Shown here piece after piece: positions 1 to 7,792 of a stretch of DNA of 56,402 nt. The notes under the pieces are model-generated. The model had not been told where the DNA came from, searched no databases, and saw only the letters and a list, made by a program, of their open reading frames with translations. The stretch is from Synechococcales cyanobacterium S06 (GTDB taxonomy: Bacteria; Cyanobacteriota; Cyanobacteriia; Cyanobacteriales; JAABRE01), in contig JAABRE010000027.1 of the NCBI GenBank assembly GCA_011391125.1, positions 1 through 56,402 on the forward strand. Reading direction: 5' to 3'. The position numbers were made by a program, and so were the translations under genes. Every line of letters begins with the position of its first letter. Within the stretch, counting starts at the first letter, position 1.

Positions 1-119
1 ATATGTTAATTTAATTACTCGTTTTAACTGTTTTTTTGATGTAATTCACTTATTTTAATAGGAAATAAGGGCCAAAAATAAGTTTTCACTACATAAAATA
101 CACTACCCTTATTTTTAAA

Positions 120-1268
120 TTAGTTTTTGATATAATTGATTATTTTTCTTCCCCATTGTTGGAGTAATTTTTTGCCCTGATTTTGATAATTTGTGTGTTT
201 TAAAGCTTTTTTCATTGCCTCTAATAAGTCCCTATCATCTCCCTTTTTTTCAAGAATGGCGATCGCCAGTAAAATACGATAGCGATGATCTAAATTATCT
301 ATTTTTAGTTGGGAAAAAGCTTGAAAATCGAAATTTTCAGGAAAAGTTTTTGCTTGTTCAAGAACATTACAAGTACGTAAATAAGCCATTGTCCATAAAC
401 ATTTACGACAGTGACAACAATTATATTTGTCTTCTTTAATTTGCCAACAAACACGCAAATTTTCTAAAGCTAAATTCCAGGTAGAAATATCTTTGATTTT
501 ATCAAAGCGACTTGTTTCACAGCCATCATGTATTAATTCTAAACCCGGAATACTCCAGAGAGGATCAAGTCCGGGATGAGAACCATAGGGAAATAAAAAA
601 GCATAATGATAAGAAGAGGGAAAATAAATTTTTTGAAAATTGGGAGCAAGAAAATAAGCTACCGCAGTCATGGCCGCTCCGTGATAGTCTTCCCAAGAGA
701 CAACTTTATCAGAATAAAGACGTAAATTTGTCTCAATTTCTATCAATTCTATTTTCAATTCTTCCGCAATTTTTCTTAATTTCTTACTCACTATTTCTTT
801 AAATACTTTCTTGTGCAAAGGAATATCAAAACCATGAACAAAAATTAGATGAGTAATTTCTTCTCGATGTTTTTTGAGAGTATAAAATGAATCTACTCCA
901 CCAGAAAAAAATACTCCGACTTTATTTTTAGAACTTTTAATGAGTGATTGATTAGAGTTTTTTTCACCCTCGAGTTTAATTATTTTCCAAGACGAATCCC
1001 AAGTATTTTTTACTAATTGTACTTTTTGGGCCGCTTCTAAAATATGAGCAGAAATTGGCATCTCGCTCCATATATCTAAACCTTGTTTCATCGCTGGAAA
1101 AAGTAGCGATGGTATCAAAGGATCGGCGGTTGAAGCAATCTCAATATTCTGATTATTTGTGCTTAACCAAATTTCAAATATTTCTTGTTGATTCTGAATT
1201 TTGGCCGCTAACTTTTTCTGATTATTTTCTTTTGTGATCTTAAAATCATTGATTTGACTGTTTTTCAT
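120..1268 (-). CDS. PP-loop ATPase family protein in a polysaccharide gene group
   Basis: A 382-residue protein with a clear PP-loop motif, SGGVDS at residues 122-127, in a hydrophobic-strand context (VGVFFSGGVDSFYTL). This is the nucleotide-binding signature of the ATP-pyrophosphatase superfamily (QueC/ExsB, asparagine synthetase-like). A cysteine cluster of pattern CCxCxxC at residues 284-290 could bind zinc, as the C-terminal cysteines of QueC do. The N-terminal 110 residues resemble nothing I recognise. The ATG start is at 1268, and the next gene upstream on the same strand ends 61 nt away, so this is probably the last gene of an operon with the pyruvyl-transferase-like and HpsE-like genes. 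The context suggests adenylation-dependent modification of a sugar or small molecule, but the substrate is unknown. The PP-loop call is firm; the pathway is inference. Confidence 0.75.
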   Translation of the reverse strand: MKNSQINDFKITKENNQKKLAAKIQNQQEIFEIWLSTNNQNIEIASTADPLIPSLLFPAMKQGLDIWSEMPISAHILEAAQKVQLVKNTWDSSWKIIKLEGEKNSNQSLIKSSKNKVGVFFSGGVDSFYTLKKHREEITHLIFVHGFDIPLHKKVFKEIVSKKLRKIAEELKIELIEIETNLRLYSDKVVSWEDYHGAAMTAVAYFLAPNFQKIYFPSSYHYAFLFPYGSHPGLDPLWSIPGLELIHDGCETSRFDKIKDISTWNLALENLRVCWQIKEDKYNCCHCRKCLWTMAYLRTCNVLEQAKTFPENFDFQAFSQLKIDNLDHRYRILLAIAILEKKGDDRDLLEAMKKALKHTNYQNQGKKLLQQWGRKIINYIKN

Positions 1269-1329
1269 TTTCTTCTGTGATTATTATTTTTAAATTATTT
1301 AAATGAGCAAAAATATATTTTTACTACCA

Positions 1330-2421
1330 TTAATAATCATAAAACTCTAACAATTCTGACACCATAAGGGGAATTTGATCCGCATCTTTAACAAAACGGC
1401 AAAAAGGAAGATCTGATGTCCAAGTTTGATAAAACTGCTCGTTTTTATGATAAGAATTCGGAAGAAAAATATGGGGTTTTTCTAATAAAATACCTAAGAT
1501 ATGACCATGTAATCTATTAGTGATTATTAATTGATGTTGGTTAAATTGATTAATGGCACTATGGACAAAACTCCAAGAATTAAGATGCAAATTAGCGTAA
1601 TCAGTATTTTGTAAAATTTTGGTCTGAGGATTAAAAGCTAACCATTTTTGTCGTGTTAACCACTCTTTTGGTGTTTGTAAACCTCGTTGCCATCCTTCCC
1701 TGTATATGGTAGCAAGCAATCGCCCCATTTTACCTTTTTCTACTCCTAATTTCCAATTAAAAGAAGGCCAATCTTCCACTACTAAATTAGATCTATTAAA
1801 TTTATTAAGATTAAAATCTGGATTCAACTCTTGATCTTTTCTACACAAATAGAGAATACTATTTGATTCTTCTTGTTTTTTACTCGGTAAATTTAAAGAA
1901 TTAATCATTTCTAAAGCCAGATCTGGAGCTTTGAAAACTTGACAATTATCAAAAAATGTACTAGCAATTTGATAACTATAATTGTCTCTCACAAAAATGG
2001 TTAAATTAGGATGACTATTAAATATTTTTGCGGTTTTATGAAGATTATCGGGATTTTTGAAATAGATACTTTGAGGTAAAATAACGATGGGGCGATCTTT
2101 ATATTTCTCAATAATATATTCTCTAAATTCCTGAAATTCACTCCACAAATCACCTAAATTTCCACCACCATTAAAAAAGATGGGACTTTGATTACTTTTT
2201 GTTTCCATTTCCAGGTCCGAAAAATTCTCTTTACTGGCACAATAATTGATTTTTAGATTTAAAGTATTCCTTAAATAAAAAATACTTCCCAACCAAATTA
2301 AATGATCTCCTAAATTAAGGTAATCTGGATAATCAAGAAAAACACATTCAGAATAAGCTTCCATTGGTCGTAAACAATCATGTAAACTTTGTTTTAATTC
2401 TCGCAAAACATTATGATTCAT
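1330..2421 (-). CDS. Polysaccharide pyruvyl transferase family protein (WcaK/CsaB-like)
   Basis: A 363-residue protein matching the polysaccharide pyruvyl transferase family (PF04230). An N-terminal 'NLGDHLIW' segment lies at residues 36-43, a glycine-rich 'NGGGNLGD' at 84-91 and the characteristic 'TNRLHGHILG' at 301-310, the conserved Arg-Leu-His-Gly region of the C-terminal Rossmann-like lobe. Known members add ketal pyruvate to sugars of capsules, colanic acid or S-layer-anchoring polymers, or act as related glycosyl-modifying enzymes. It lies 62 nt downstream of the HpsE-like glycosyltransferase and 61 nt upstream of the PP-loop gene, all on the minus strand. This supports a role in decorating an exported polysaccharide. 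The exact donor and acceptor cannot be read from sequence. Confidence 0.82.
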   Translation of the reverse strand: MNHNVLRELKQSLHDCLRPMEAYSECVFLDYPDYLNLGDHLIWLGSIFYLRNTLNLKINYCASKENFSDLEMETKSNQSPIFFNGGGNLGDLWSEFQEFREYIIEKYKDRPIVILPQSIYFKNPDNLHKTAKIFNSHPNLTIFVRDNYSYQIASTFFDNCQVFKAPDLALEMINSLNLPSKKQEESNSILYLCRKDQELNPDFNLNKFNRSNLVVEDWPSFNWKLGVEKGKMGRLLATIYREGWQRGLQTPKEWLTRQKWLAFNPQTKILQNTDYANLHLNSWSFVHSAINQFNQHQLIITNRLHGHILGILLEKPHIFLPNSYHKNEQFYQTWTSDLPFCRFVKDADQIPLMVSELLEFYDY

Positions 2422-2483
2422 AAGTTAAAAACATTTTCAAAAGATAAAAAGGACTTTCGATTGTACTCATTAAAAATTGCATT

Positions 2484-3368
2484 TCACAAGCATTTATTAT
2501 TAAATCCTGTTGGCCTTGTCTTTGTATTTTTATATAGTACAGGATTATTTTTTTTTGCATCATTAACTAAGAATAAAATAGTAAAAAAAGGCCTTAACCA
2601 AGGTTTAATTCTTAGCATCCTTATATAATATCTTACTAAACCTATTCCCCTAATTAAAGAAAGTAAATACTCTTTTTCTAAACGAGAAGCAGGTATTTTG
2701 TGCTTAATTTTCATCCGAGGATTATGCCAAATTTCATAACCAGACTTTTGAAGATAAATCAAGGCTTCTAAATCTTCACTAACTAACATTAAATCTCCGA
2801 TTTTACCAATTAAAAAAAGCTTTTTGGGAACATTATTTAACCATGCTTGACGATTAACAACTAAGCCACTTCCGGGAGGTAAAATTCTATTTCTAACCTC
2901 ATAAATAAACTCTTGATTACCCCGATTAATAATCGCTAAAAAACAAGCAATTTTGTCAAAATTTTCCGGTGGTTTCCTGTCAAAATCTCCTTTAATTTCA
3001 CTACCAAAAGCTCCAATTTGAGGATGTTTTTGGGCAAAAATTAACACTTCTTCTAACCAATTTACTTCAGGAATATTGTCATCATCCAAAAAACCAACCC
3101 AAGGTGAGTTAGCTTCTTCTACTCCACGTTGGCGAGCAAAAGCTAGTCCTTGCTCAGATTCAAAATAAGATCTCAAATTACTATTTTTTACCCATTTTTC
3201 TTGATATTTATTAACTACTTCTTGAGTATTCTCTGTACTATTATTGTCAACAACCATGACTTCCCAATCCACATTATTAACATTTTTTTGTTGGCAAAGA
3301 CTTTCTAAAACTAAGGGTAATCTTTGACTACCATTATAAGTACATATCACCACTGTGAACACAGTCAT
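2484..3368 (-). CDS. Family 2 glycosyltransferase, HpsE-like
   Basis: A 294-residue GT-A fold glycosyltransferase. The N-terminal strand 'VVICTYNGS' (residues 6-14) opens the nucleotide-sugar fold, the metal-binding acidic motif is DDD at 95-97 ('FLDDDN'), and 'SEDLEAL' at 197-203 fits the catalytic-base region of family GT2. The C-terminal 60 residues are basic and amphipathic, without a clear transmembrane segment. The overall pattern resembles the cyanobacterial HpsE family (hormogonium polysaccharide biosynthesis), which is widespread beyond filamentous strains. It is the first gene of a likely three-gene minus-strand operon with a pyruvyl-transferase-like and a PP-loop gene. An HpsJ-like gene sits elsewhere in this window at 34.2-35.0 kb. 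Transfer of a sugar to a growing exopolysaccharide at the cytoplasmic membrane is inferred. Confidence 0.85.
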   Translation of the reverse strand: MTVFTVVICTYNGSQRLPLVLESLCQQKNVNNVDWEVMVVDNNSTENTQEVVNKYQEKWVKNSNLRSYFESEQGLAFARQRGVEEANSPWVGFLDDDNIPEVNWLEEVLIFAQKHPQIGAFGSEIKGDFDRKPPENFDKIACFLAIINRGNQEFIYEVRNRILPPGSGLVVNRQAWLNNVPKKLFLIGKIGDLMLVSEDLEALIYLQKSGYEIWHNPRMKIKHKIPASRLEKEYLLSLIRGIGLVRYYIRMLRIKPWLRPFFTILFLVNDAKKNNPVLYKNTKTRPTGFNNKCL

Positions 3369-3547
3369 AAATTTTTTCCCTATTGTCTTGAACTGTAATT
3401 ATTTTGCTCTCTTTAACTATTCTTAACCTTAGCTCTGATTTTGCTTTTTCTTGCTATTAAATTTTAGTCATTTTAGCATATAATATGGAAACAGAGAATA
3501 TCTCTATCTCACTGTAAAAAATAATAACAATAATACGGAAAATCTCA

Positions 3548-3931
3548 ATGCCATTATTTAATTTAACTGGAAAACGACCCACAAATTTAGGAGTAAAAAA
3601 CGGCAAATTAGCGCCAACTCCTACCACTCCAAATTGTGTTCATAGTCAGAGTGATAACCCCCAATATAAAATTGCTCCTTTACCCATGGTATCAATTTCT
3701 GAGCTAAAAAAAGTCATTGAATCCATGGAAAGAACCACCATAATTGAGCAAAAAGAGGACTATCTTTATGCAGAATTTCAAACAAAATTAATGGGTTATG
3801 TTGACGATGTGGAGTTTTATTTAGATAATAAAGAAAACGTAATTCATGTTAGATCTGCTTCTCGTTTAGGCAAATCAGACCTAGGTTTAAACCGCCAAAG
3901 AATCGAAGAAATTAGAGCGAAATTAAAATAA
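3548..3931 (+). CDS. DUF1499 family protein
   Basis: A 127-residue protein with DUF1499 hallmarks: 'GVKNGKLAPTP', a single conserved Cys in 'NCVHSQ' (about residues 35-40), 'YKIAPLPM' and the C-terminal 'VIHVRSASRLGKSDLGLNRQRIEEIR'-type segment. The family is common in cyanobacteria and chloroplasts and has no firmly assigned reaction. No signal peptide or membrane segment is visible here. A TATAAT hexamer occurs at 3479-3484, about 64 nt before the ATG, without a convincing -35. It is transcribed divergently from the HpsE-like gene and is followed by a strong hairpin at 3951-3981, so it is probably monocistronic. Confidence 0.8.
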   Translation: MPLFNLTGKRPTNLGVKNGKLAPTPTTPNCVHSQSDNPQYKIAPLPMVSISELKKVIESMERTTIIEQKEDYLYAEFQTKLMGYVDDVEFYLDNKENVIHVRSASRLGKSDLGLNRQRIEEIRAKLK

Positions 3932-3950
3932 TATTTCTTAATTAATCCCA

Positions 3951-3981
3951 GAAACCAGTTTTTTTGAAAAAAACTGGTTTC
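3951..3981 (+). terminator. Hairpin terminator after the DUF1499 gene
   Basis: A perfect inverted repeat of 15 nt (GAAACCAGTTTTTTT and its complement) around a single G, followed by TTAAT. It starts 20 nt after the DUF1499 stop. The A/T-rich upper stem makes it a plausible bidirectional factor-independent terminator, although the trailing U-run is weak. Confidence 0.6.
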
Positions 3982-4041
3982 TTAATCCCCAATTATTAAG
4001 TTTTGTAACAAAAACTTGACAAAATACAATTTCTATGTAAT

Positions 4042-4188
4042 TTGTAGGGTGCGTCACACAGATAAATATTGGTTTTAATTGTTAGGATGAAAATGTGACG
4101 CACCTACCTTATCTTAAAAAGGTGGGCAATTGCGATTTATAATTAATGGTAATTATCCTAATTTATCGCTGCAATTACCCACCCTACA
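4042..4188. repeat. 147-bp palindromic repeat, copy 1
   Basis: Begins TGTAGGGTG and ends CCCTACA. It contains two nested inverted pairs: GTGCGTCAC with GTGACGCAC, and GTGGGCAATTGCGA with TCGCTGCAATTACCCAC. A second copy of identical length and about 90% identity lies at 4700-4846 in the same orientation. The right end supplies the TAG stop codon of the antitoxin-like gene that ends at 4184. Related half-elements occur near 16.9, 18.1 and 21.8 kb. It has no coding capacity. Confidence 0.8.
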
Positions 4189-4459
4189 AACTACAAACTG
4201 ATATTTCATTATTATCTAATTCCGCTTCAAAATCTGACCATGACATGGGTTTTTCACCTGTTTTTTTCGCTTCTTTTAATATTAATAAAGCTTCTTCCAA
4301 ATCAAGTTGATCTTCTTTTGATTCGGGATCAATTACTAATAATTGTTGGGAACTTAAACGGGATAAAAATTCAGTGATAGAGAGACCAAAATTATCAGCT
4401 ATTGATTTAATTCCTGAATATTCTTGATCTGTTAAAGAAATTTCCTTAGTTTTGTTCAT
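4184..4459 (-). CDS. Ribbon-helix-helix-type antitoxin-like protein
   Basis: A 91-residue protein from the ATG at 4459; a TTG three codons upstream is also possible. The N-terminal part, 'KEISLTDQEYSGIKSIADNFGLSITEFLSRL', has the strand-helix-helix spacing of small DNA-binding antitoxins. The C-terminal 'KKTGEKPMSWSDFEAELD' is acidic, like the toxin-binding tail of such antitoxins. It overlaps the end of the HicB-like gene by 14 nt, so the two are translationally coupled. Its stop codon lies inside the 147-bp repeat, so the last few residues may be foreign. No toxin gene follows. Family assignment is tentative. Confidence 0.55.
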   Translation of the reverse strand: MNKTKEISLTDQEYSGIKSIADNFGLSITEFLSRLSSQQLLVIDPESKEDQLDLEEALLILKEAKKTGEKPMSWSDFEAELDNNEISVCSL

Positions 4460-4631
4460 ACTTGACAATTCCTAAACCGAAGGTTTCAATATGAAAATTC
4501 AAGGCCGACTGAGCATCGACTAAAGCTTCTTCACCCGTATCTCCTTCACCAATAACCACACCTTGAACACCCAAGGGATAGGCAATATAACCATCACTAT
4601 ATTTTTCGACAATAAATTGAATTTTTCTCAT
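4446..4631 (-). CDS. HicB-like small antitoxin-fold protein
   Basis: A 61-residue protein beginning MRKIQFIVEKYSDGYIAYP, followed by 'GEGDTGEEALVDAQSALNFHIETF'. This strand, Gly-Tyr pair and 'T.EEA..N...A' helix form the N-terminal half of the HicB/UPF0150 fold. The ATG at 4631 fits the family start; an upstream GTG would add three residues. HicB antitoxins usually pair with a HicA mRNA-binding toxin, but none is next to it. It is coupled instead to a ribbon-helix-helix-like gene, and the pair sits between two copies of a 147-bp repeat. Confidence 0.65.
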   Translation of the reverse strand: MRKIQFIVEKYSDGYIAYPLGVQGVVIGEGDTGEEALVDAQSALNFHIETFGLGIVKYEQN

Positions 4632-4699
4632 GAAAAACACCTAATCAAATATACTTTTATTTATTATAAAACTATTTATTATTTTTGGTAAAATTAGTG

Positions 4700-4846
4700 T
4701 GTAGGGAGCGTCACACAGATAAATATTGATTTTAATTGTTAGGATGAAAATATGACGCGCCTACCTTATCTTAAAAAAGTGGGCAATTGCGATTTATAAT
4801 TAATCGTAATTATCCGAATTGATCGCTGCAATTTCCAACCCTACAA
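4700..4846. repeat. 147-bp palindromic repeat, copy 2
   Basis: Same length and orientation as the copy at 4042-4188, with scattered substitutions (for example TGTAGGGAGCG at the left end). With copy 1 it brackets the HicB-like/ribbon-helix-helix pair. It ends 25 nt before the LD-carboxypeptidase start and probably occupies that gene's promoter region. Confidence 0.8.
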
Positions 4847-4871
4847 ACCAGATTAAATAATAATTAAAAAT

Positions 4872-5756
4872 ATGGACTTAATAACACCAAACCCCTTAAA
4901 AAAAGGCGATTTATTAATCGTAATATCCCCCAGTGGTGCAGTTAAAGAATATGAGAAAATCGAACAAGCTATCAAAATTTGGCGCGATCGGGGTTACAAT
5001 GTACAATTCGGCAAATATTGGGATGCGAACCACAGTTATCTCGCTGGAACAGACCAACAACGCCGAGAAGCCTTACAGGAAGCATGGCATAATCCCCAAT
5101 GTAAAGGGATTTTATGCGCAAGGGGTGGTTATGGTAGTGCAAGGTTGCTGGAAAATTGGACTTGGGGAAATGAGTCTAAATGGTTGATTGGATTTTCTGA
5201 TATTACCGGTTTATTGTGGAGTTTGGCGACACAGGGAATACAGTCAATTCACGGACCGGTGTTAACCACCTTGGCAACAGAGCCGAAATGGTCAATTAAG
5301 CGACTTTTTGATGCTGTGGAAGGCAAAAATTTAGCTCCCCTTTCTGGTCAAGGTTGGGGAGGTGGTAAAGTTACTGGTCGCTTACTGCCAGCAAATTTAA
5401 CCGTGGCTACACATATCTTGAAAACACCCCTTCAGCCCCCCTTAAAAGGCTCTATTTTGGCTTTTGAGGATGTCACTGAGTCCCCCTATCGTATTGATAG
5501 AATGTTAACCCAGTGGCGTTTAAATGGCTGTTTTCAGGGTATTGCTGGTATCGCCATTGGGAGGTTTAGTCAGTGCGATCCTTCCCCCAATTGTTGGACA
5601 GTGGAGCAGGTTTTGGGCGATCGCCTTGGGGATTTGGGCATACCCATTGTCTCGAATTTACCCTTTGGTCATGATGGCGAAAATGCCGCTTTGGTGGTGG
5701 GAGAAATGGTGGAATTAGATGGAGATAATGGTTTTCTGTCTTTTGTGCAAAGGTAA
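4872..5756 (+). CDS. LD-carboxypeptidase (peptidase family S66)
   Basis: A 294-residue protein of the muramoyltetrapeptide carboxypeptidase (LdcA) family, which removes the terminal D-Ala from the tetrapeptide of recycled or nascent murein. The expected Ser-Glu-His triad is visible: Ser109 in 'GFSDITGL', Glu199 in 'LAFEDVTE' and His267 in 'PFGHDGENAAL'. The N-terminal 'PLKKGDLLIVISPSG' and 'ARGGYGSARLL' are also typical. No signal peptide is seen, consistent with the cytosolic enzymes. Length is normal. It precedes hemE by about 100 nt on the same strand, but no functional link is evident. Confidence 0.92.
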   Translation: MDLITPNPLKKGDLLIVISPSGAVKEYEKIEQAIKIWRDRGYNVQFGKYWDANHSYLAGTDQQRREALQEAWHNPQCKGILCARGGYGSARLLENWTWGNESKWLIGFSDITGLLWSLATQGIQSIHGPVLTTLATEPKWSIKRLFDAVEGKNLAPLSGQGWGGGKVTGRLLPANLTVATHILKTPLQPPLKGSILAFEDVTESPYRIDRMLTQWRLNGCFQGIAGIAIGRFSQCDPSPNCWTVEQVLGDRLGDLGIPIVSNLPFGHDGENAALVVGEMVELDGDNGFLSFVQR

Positions 5757-5861
5757 TTTTATTTATTACCAAATATTACCGATTATCTATTGCTTTATAA
5801 CCAATAACCAACTTAATGATAAGCTAGAAATTTGCGTTTAAAATTGGGAGTTAATATAAAA

Positions 5862-6908
5862 ATGTCCTCTGAATTACCATTACTGTTAAGAGTTGCTCGT
5901 GGTGAAATTGTCGATCGCCCTCCTGTTTGGATGATGCGTCAAGCTGGCCGTTATATGAAAGAATATCGCGATTTACGGGACAAATACCCTAGTTTCCGCG
6001 AACGTTCCGAAAATGCTGACTTGGCGATCGAGATTTCTTTACAACCCTGGAGAGCATTTCAACCAGACGGAGTAATTATGTTTTCTGACATTTTAACTCC
6101 TTTACCCGGTTTGGGTATTCCCTTTGAAATCATCGAAAGTAAAGGTCCTATTATCGAAACTCCTATTAGAACACAGGAGCAAATTGATAATTTAACTCCT
6201 TTAAATCCTGATGAATGTTTACCTTTTATTAAGACTATTTTACAAACTTTACGTCAGGAAGTCGGCAACAAATCCACCGTTTTAGGTTTTGTTGGTGCTC
6301 CTTGGACCTTGGCAGCTTATGCAGTGGAAGGTAAAGGTTCTAAAACCTATTCTAATATTAAGGGAATGGCTTTTACTGAACCACAAATTTTGCATAGTTT
6401 CCTGAGCAAAATTGCCGAGGCGATCGCCATTTATATCCGTCATCAAATTGATTGCGGAGCGCAGGTCGTTCAAATGTTCGACTCTTGGGCTGGTTATCTT
6501 TCTCCCCAAGATTATGACACATTTGCCTTACCTTATCAACAACAAGTCGTACGTCAAGTGAAAGAAACTCACCCCGACACTCCCTTAATTTTATATATTA
6601 GTGGTAGTGCTGGTGTCTTAGAAAGAATGGGTAAATCTGGCGTGGATATCGTAAGTGTTGATTGGACTGTGGACATGGCAGAAGCCAGACAAAGACTAGG
6701 AAAAGACATGAAAGTCCAAGGAAATATGGATCCGGCGGCCTTATTTGGTTCTCAACCATTTATCAAAGAAAGAATCATTGATACTGTTAAAAAAGCAGGC
6801 AAAGGTGGACATATTTTCAATTTAGGTCATGGAGTTTTAGTGGGAACTCCTGAAGATAATGTGCGTTATTTCTTTGAAACTGCGAAACAAGTAGATCAAT
6901 TCATTTAA
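5862..6908 (+). CDS. hemE: Uroporphyrinogen decarboxylase
   Basis: A 348-residue enzyme converting uroporphyrinogen III to coproporphyrinogen III in haem and chlorophyll synthesis. The signature '[18 protein letters not shown]' is present near residues 18-35, with the downstream '[19 protein letters not shown]', 'QMFDSWAG' and '[15 protein letters not shown]' blocks. I chose the ATG at 5862 over an in-frame TTG at 5832. Cyanobacterial HemE proteins start just before 'SELPLLLR', and a GGGAG element lies about 11 nt upstream of the ATG. It is complete and ordinary, and is followed by a perfect 32-nt palindrome. Confidence 0.97.
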   Translation: MSSELPLLLRVARGEIVDRPPVWMMRQAGRYMKEYRDLRDKYPSFRERSENADLAIEISLQPWRAFQPDGVIMFSDILTPLPGLGIPFEIIESKGPIIETPIRTQEQIDNLTPLNPDECLPFIKTILQTLRQEVGNKSTVLGFVGAPWTLAAYAVEGKGSKTYSNIKGMAFTEPQILHSFLSKIAEAIAIYIRHQIDCGAQVVQMFDSWAGYLSPQDYDTFALPYQQQVVRQVKETHPDTPLILYISGSAGVLERMGKSGVDIVSVDWTVDMAEARQRLGKDMKVQGNMDPAALFGSQPFIKERIIDTVKKAGKGGHIFNLGHGVLVGTPEDNVRYFFETAKQVDQFI

Positions 6909-6915
6909 CAAGCTC

Positions 6916-6947
6916 GTTGTTGCGCTTTAGCGCTAAAGCGCAACAAC
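6916..6947. repeat. Perfect 32-nt palindrome after hemE
   Basis: Each arm is 16 nt (GTTGTTGCGCTTTAGC and its complement) with no loop. The same GTTGCGCTTTAGCGC core occurs in the family B MITEs, so this is probably a repeat-derived hairpin. It may help end hemE transcription, but there is no T-run. Confidence 0.7.
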
Positions 6948-6996
6948 AAACAACGTTTAACTTTTCTCATAAAAGTTTCACTCCAATTTAACCTAA

Positions 6997-7354
6997 TCAC
7001 AGGTCTAACTCCGCCATAAAATTTGCCACTGAACCACTTTTAAATTTACCTTCTTGATATTCTTTTTCTGCTTGTTTAACTTCTTTGATTAAATCAGCTC
7101 TTTTTTTTTCTTGTAATCGGTTTTTAATAATTTCAACTAACATTTCTTGATCCTCTAAATTAAGGGCGTTGCACCTATGCAAGATGATTTGATATTTATT
7201 TTCAATGTAGGGGTAGGGCTTGTCCCTACCCTATCAGCGTTTCGGGGGCAACCACAAGGGATTGCCCCTACAATTTCATCTCAGAGTCATGCAACGCCAA
7301 ATTAAGAGCTTCTACGGTTTCGATCGCCTGGTCAAATAATGATCTTGTACTCAT
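6997..7354 (-). pseudogene. Antitoxin gene split by a 134-bp insertion
   Basis: The 5' part (ATG at 7354) encodes MSTRSLFDQAIETVEALNL; the 3' part encodes 'EDQEMLVEIIKNRLQEKKRADLIKEVKQAEKEYQEG...'. Between them lies an inverted-repeat element at 7165-7298 flanked by direct copies of AAATTAAG. Removing the element and one copy joins the halves in frame into a 71-residue protein. That protein resembles the two antitoxins at 12955-13520 ('LEEQ.iLv.iIknR.' then a positively charged helix and 'f.sG'). As it stands the 5' ORF ends within the insert. The 3' part could only be read from an ATG inside the insert, giving a 61-residue chimera. No toxin gene is adjacent. Confidence 0.8.
7165..7298. mobile_element. 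134-bp MITE with 8-bp target duplication
   Basis: Terminal inverted repeats of 9 nt (GGCGTTGCA / TGCAACGCC) flanked by an 8-bp direct repeat, AAATTAAG, at 7157-7164 and 7299-7306. The interior carries hairpins made of GGGTAGGG-type and GGGGCAA-type repeats and no ORF. It interrupts the antitoxin gene described at 6997-7354. Only one copy was seen in this window; the transposase family is not identifiable from the ends alone. Confidence 0.85.
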
Positions 7355-7443
7355 GCAAAATACCTGATTAAATTTACCCTGATTAGATAATTATTTTAGC
7401 AAAGAAATTGGATATGAGGCGTTTCCCTAGGTACTCGGGTATA

Positions 7444-7544
7444 TAGCATTTTCAGATTAAATGAGATACAACCCCTCACCCCCCTACCCCCCTCATCCCA
7501 AAGGGAGAGGGGGAAAAGAGTCCTCATAAATTTGGCAAGTGCTA
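7444..7544. mobile_element. MITE family A copy (101 bp, TA target)
   Basis: Begins TAGCATTTTC and ends AAGTGCTA, imperfect inverted ends, with TA on both sides (7442-7443, 7545-7546). The interior holds the CCCCCTACCCCCCTC...GAGAGGGGG hairpin typical of this family. TA duplication and TAG-type ends suggest mobilisation by an IS630/mariner-type transposase (inference). The copy is intergenic. Confidence 0.8.
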
Positions 7545-7563
7545 TATCCTGATTAAAAAAGAG

Positions 7564-7706
7564 GTAACTGATAACTGATAACTGATAACTGATAACTGAT
7601 GACTGATGACTGATAACTGATAACTGATAACTGATAACTGAAATGAACTGATAACTGATGACTGATAACTGTTAACTGCTAACTGATAACTGATAACTGA
7701 AATGAA
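7564..7706. repeat. Heptanucleotide tandem array (AACTGAT)
   Basis: About 140 bp of mostly 7-nt units, AACTGAT with GACTGAT variants and two AACTGAAATG interruptions. Such short tandemly repeated (STRR) arrays are a known feature of cyanobacterial genomes. It sits between a MITE and the clpR promoter; copy number is likely variable. The rest of the 7355-7792 interval holds no gene. Confidence 0.85.
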
Positions 7707-7748
7707 CTAATAACCTAAAAAACCAGGTAAATGCCAAGAAGGGCTAGA

Positions 7749-7778
7749 TTGTGTCAGAATCTAAGATAAGAATATAAA
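7749..7778 (+). promoter_or_regulatory. Candidate promoter of clpR-clpP3
   Basis: TTGTGT at 7749-7754 and TATAAA at 7773-7778 with an 18-nt spacer, ending 14 nt before the clpR ATG. The spacing is good but the -35 is weak, and the start would leave a very short leader. Confidence 0.35.
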
Positions 7779-7792
7779 AGCTAGCAATTGAG

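Noticed and set aside
5406-5456. 'TPLQPPLKG' in the LD-carboxypeptidase as another in-frame repeat like those in the methyltransferase
   Set aside because: LdcA homologues have a similar 'P..P.L.G.ILA.ED' segment here, and no palindrome surrounds it.
7564-7706. Short-period repeats upstream of clpR as CRISPR or protein-binding iterons
   Set aside because: The heptamer unit is a typical cyanobacterial STRR array; no replication genes or spacers are present.
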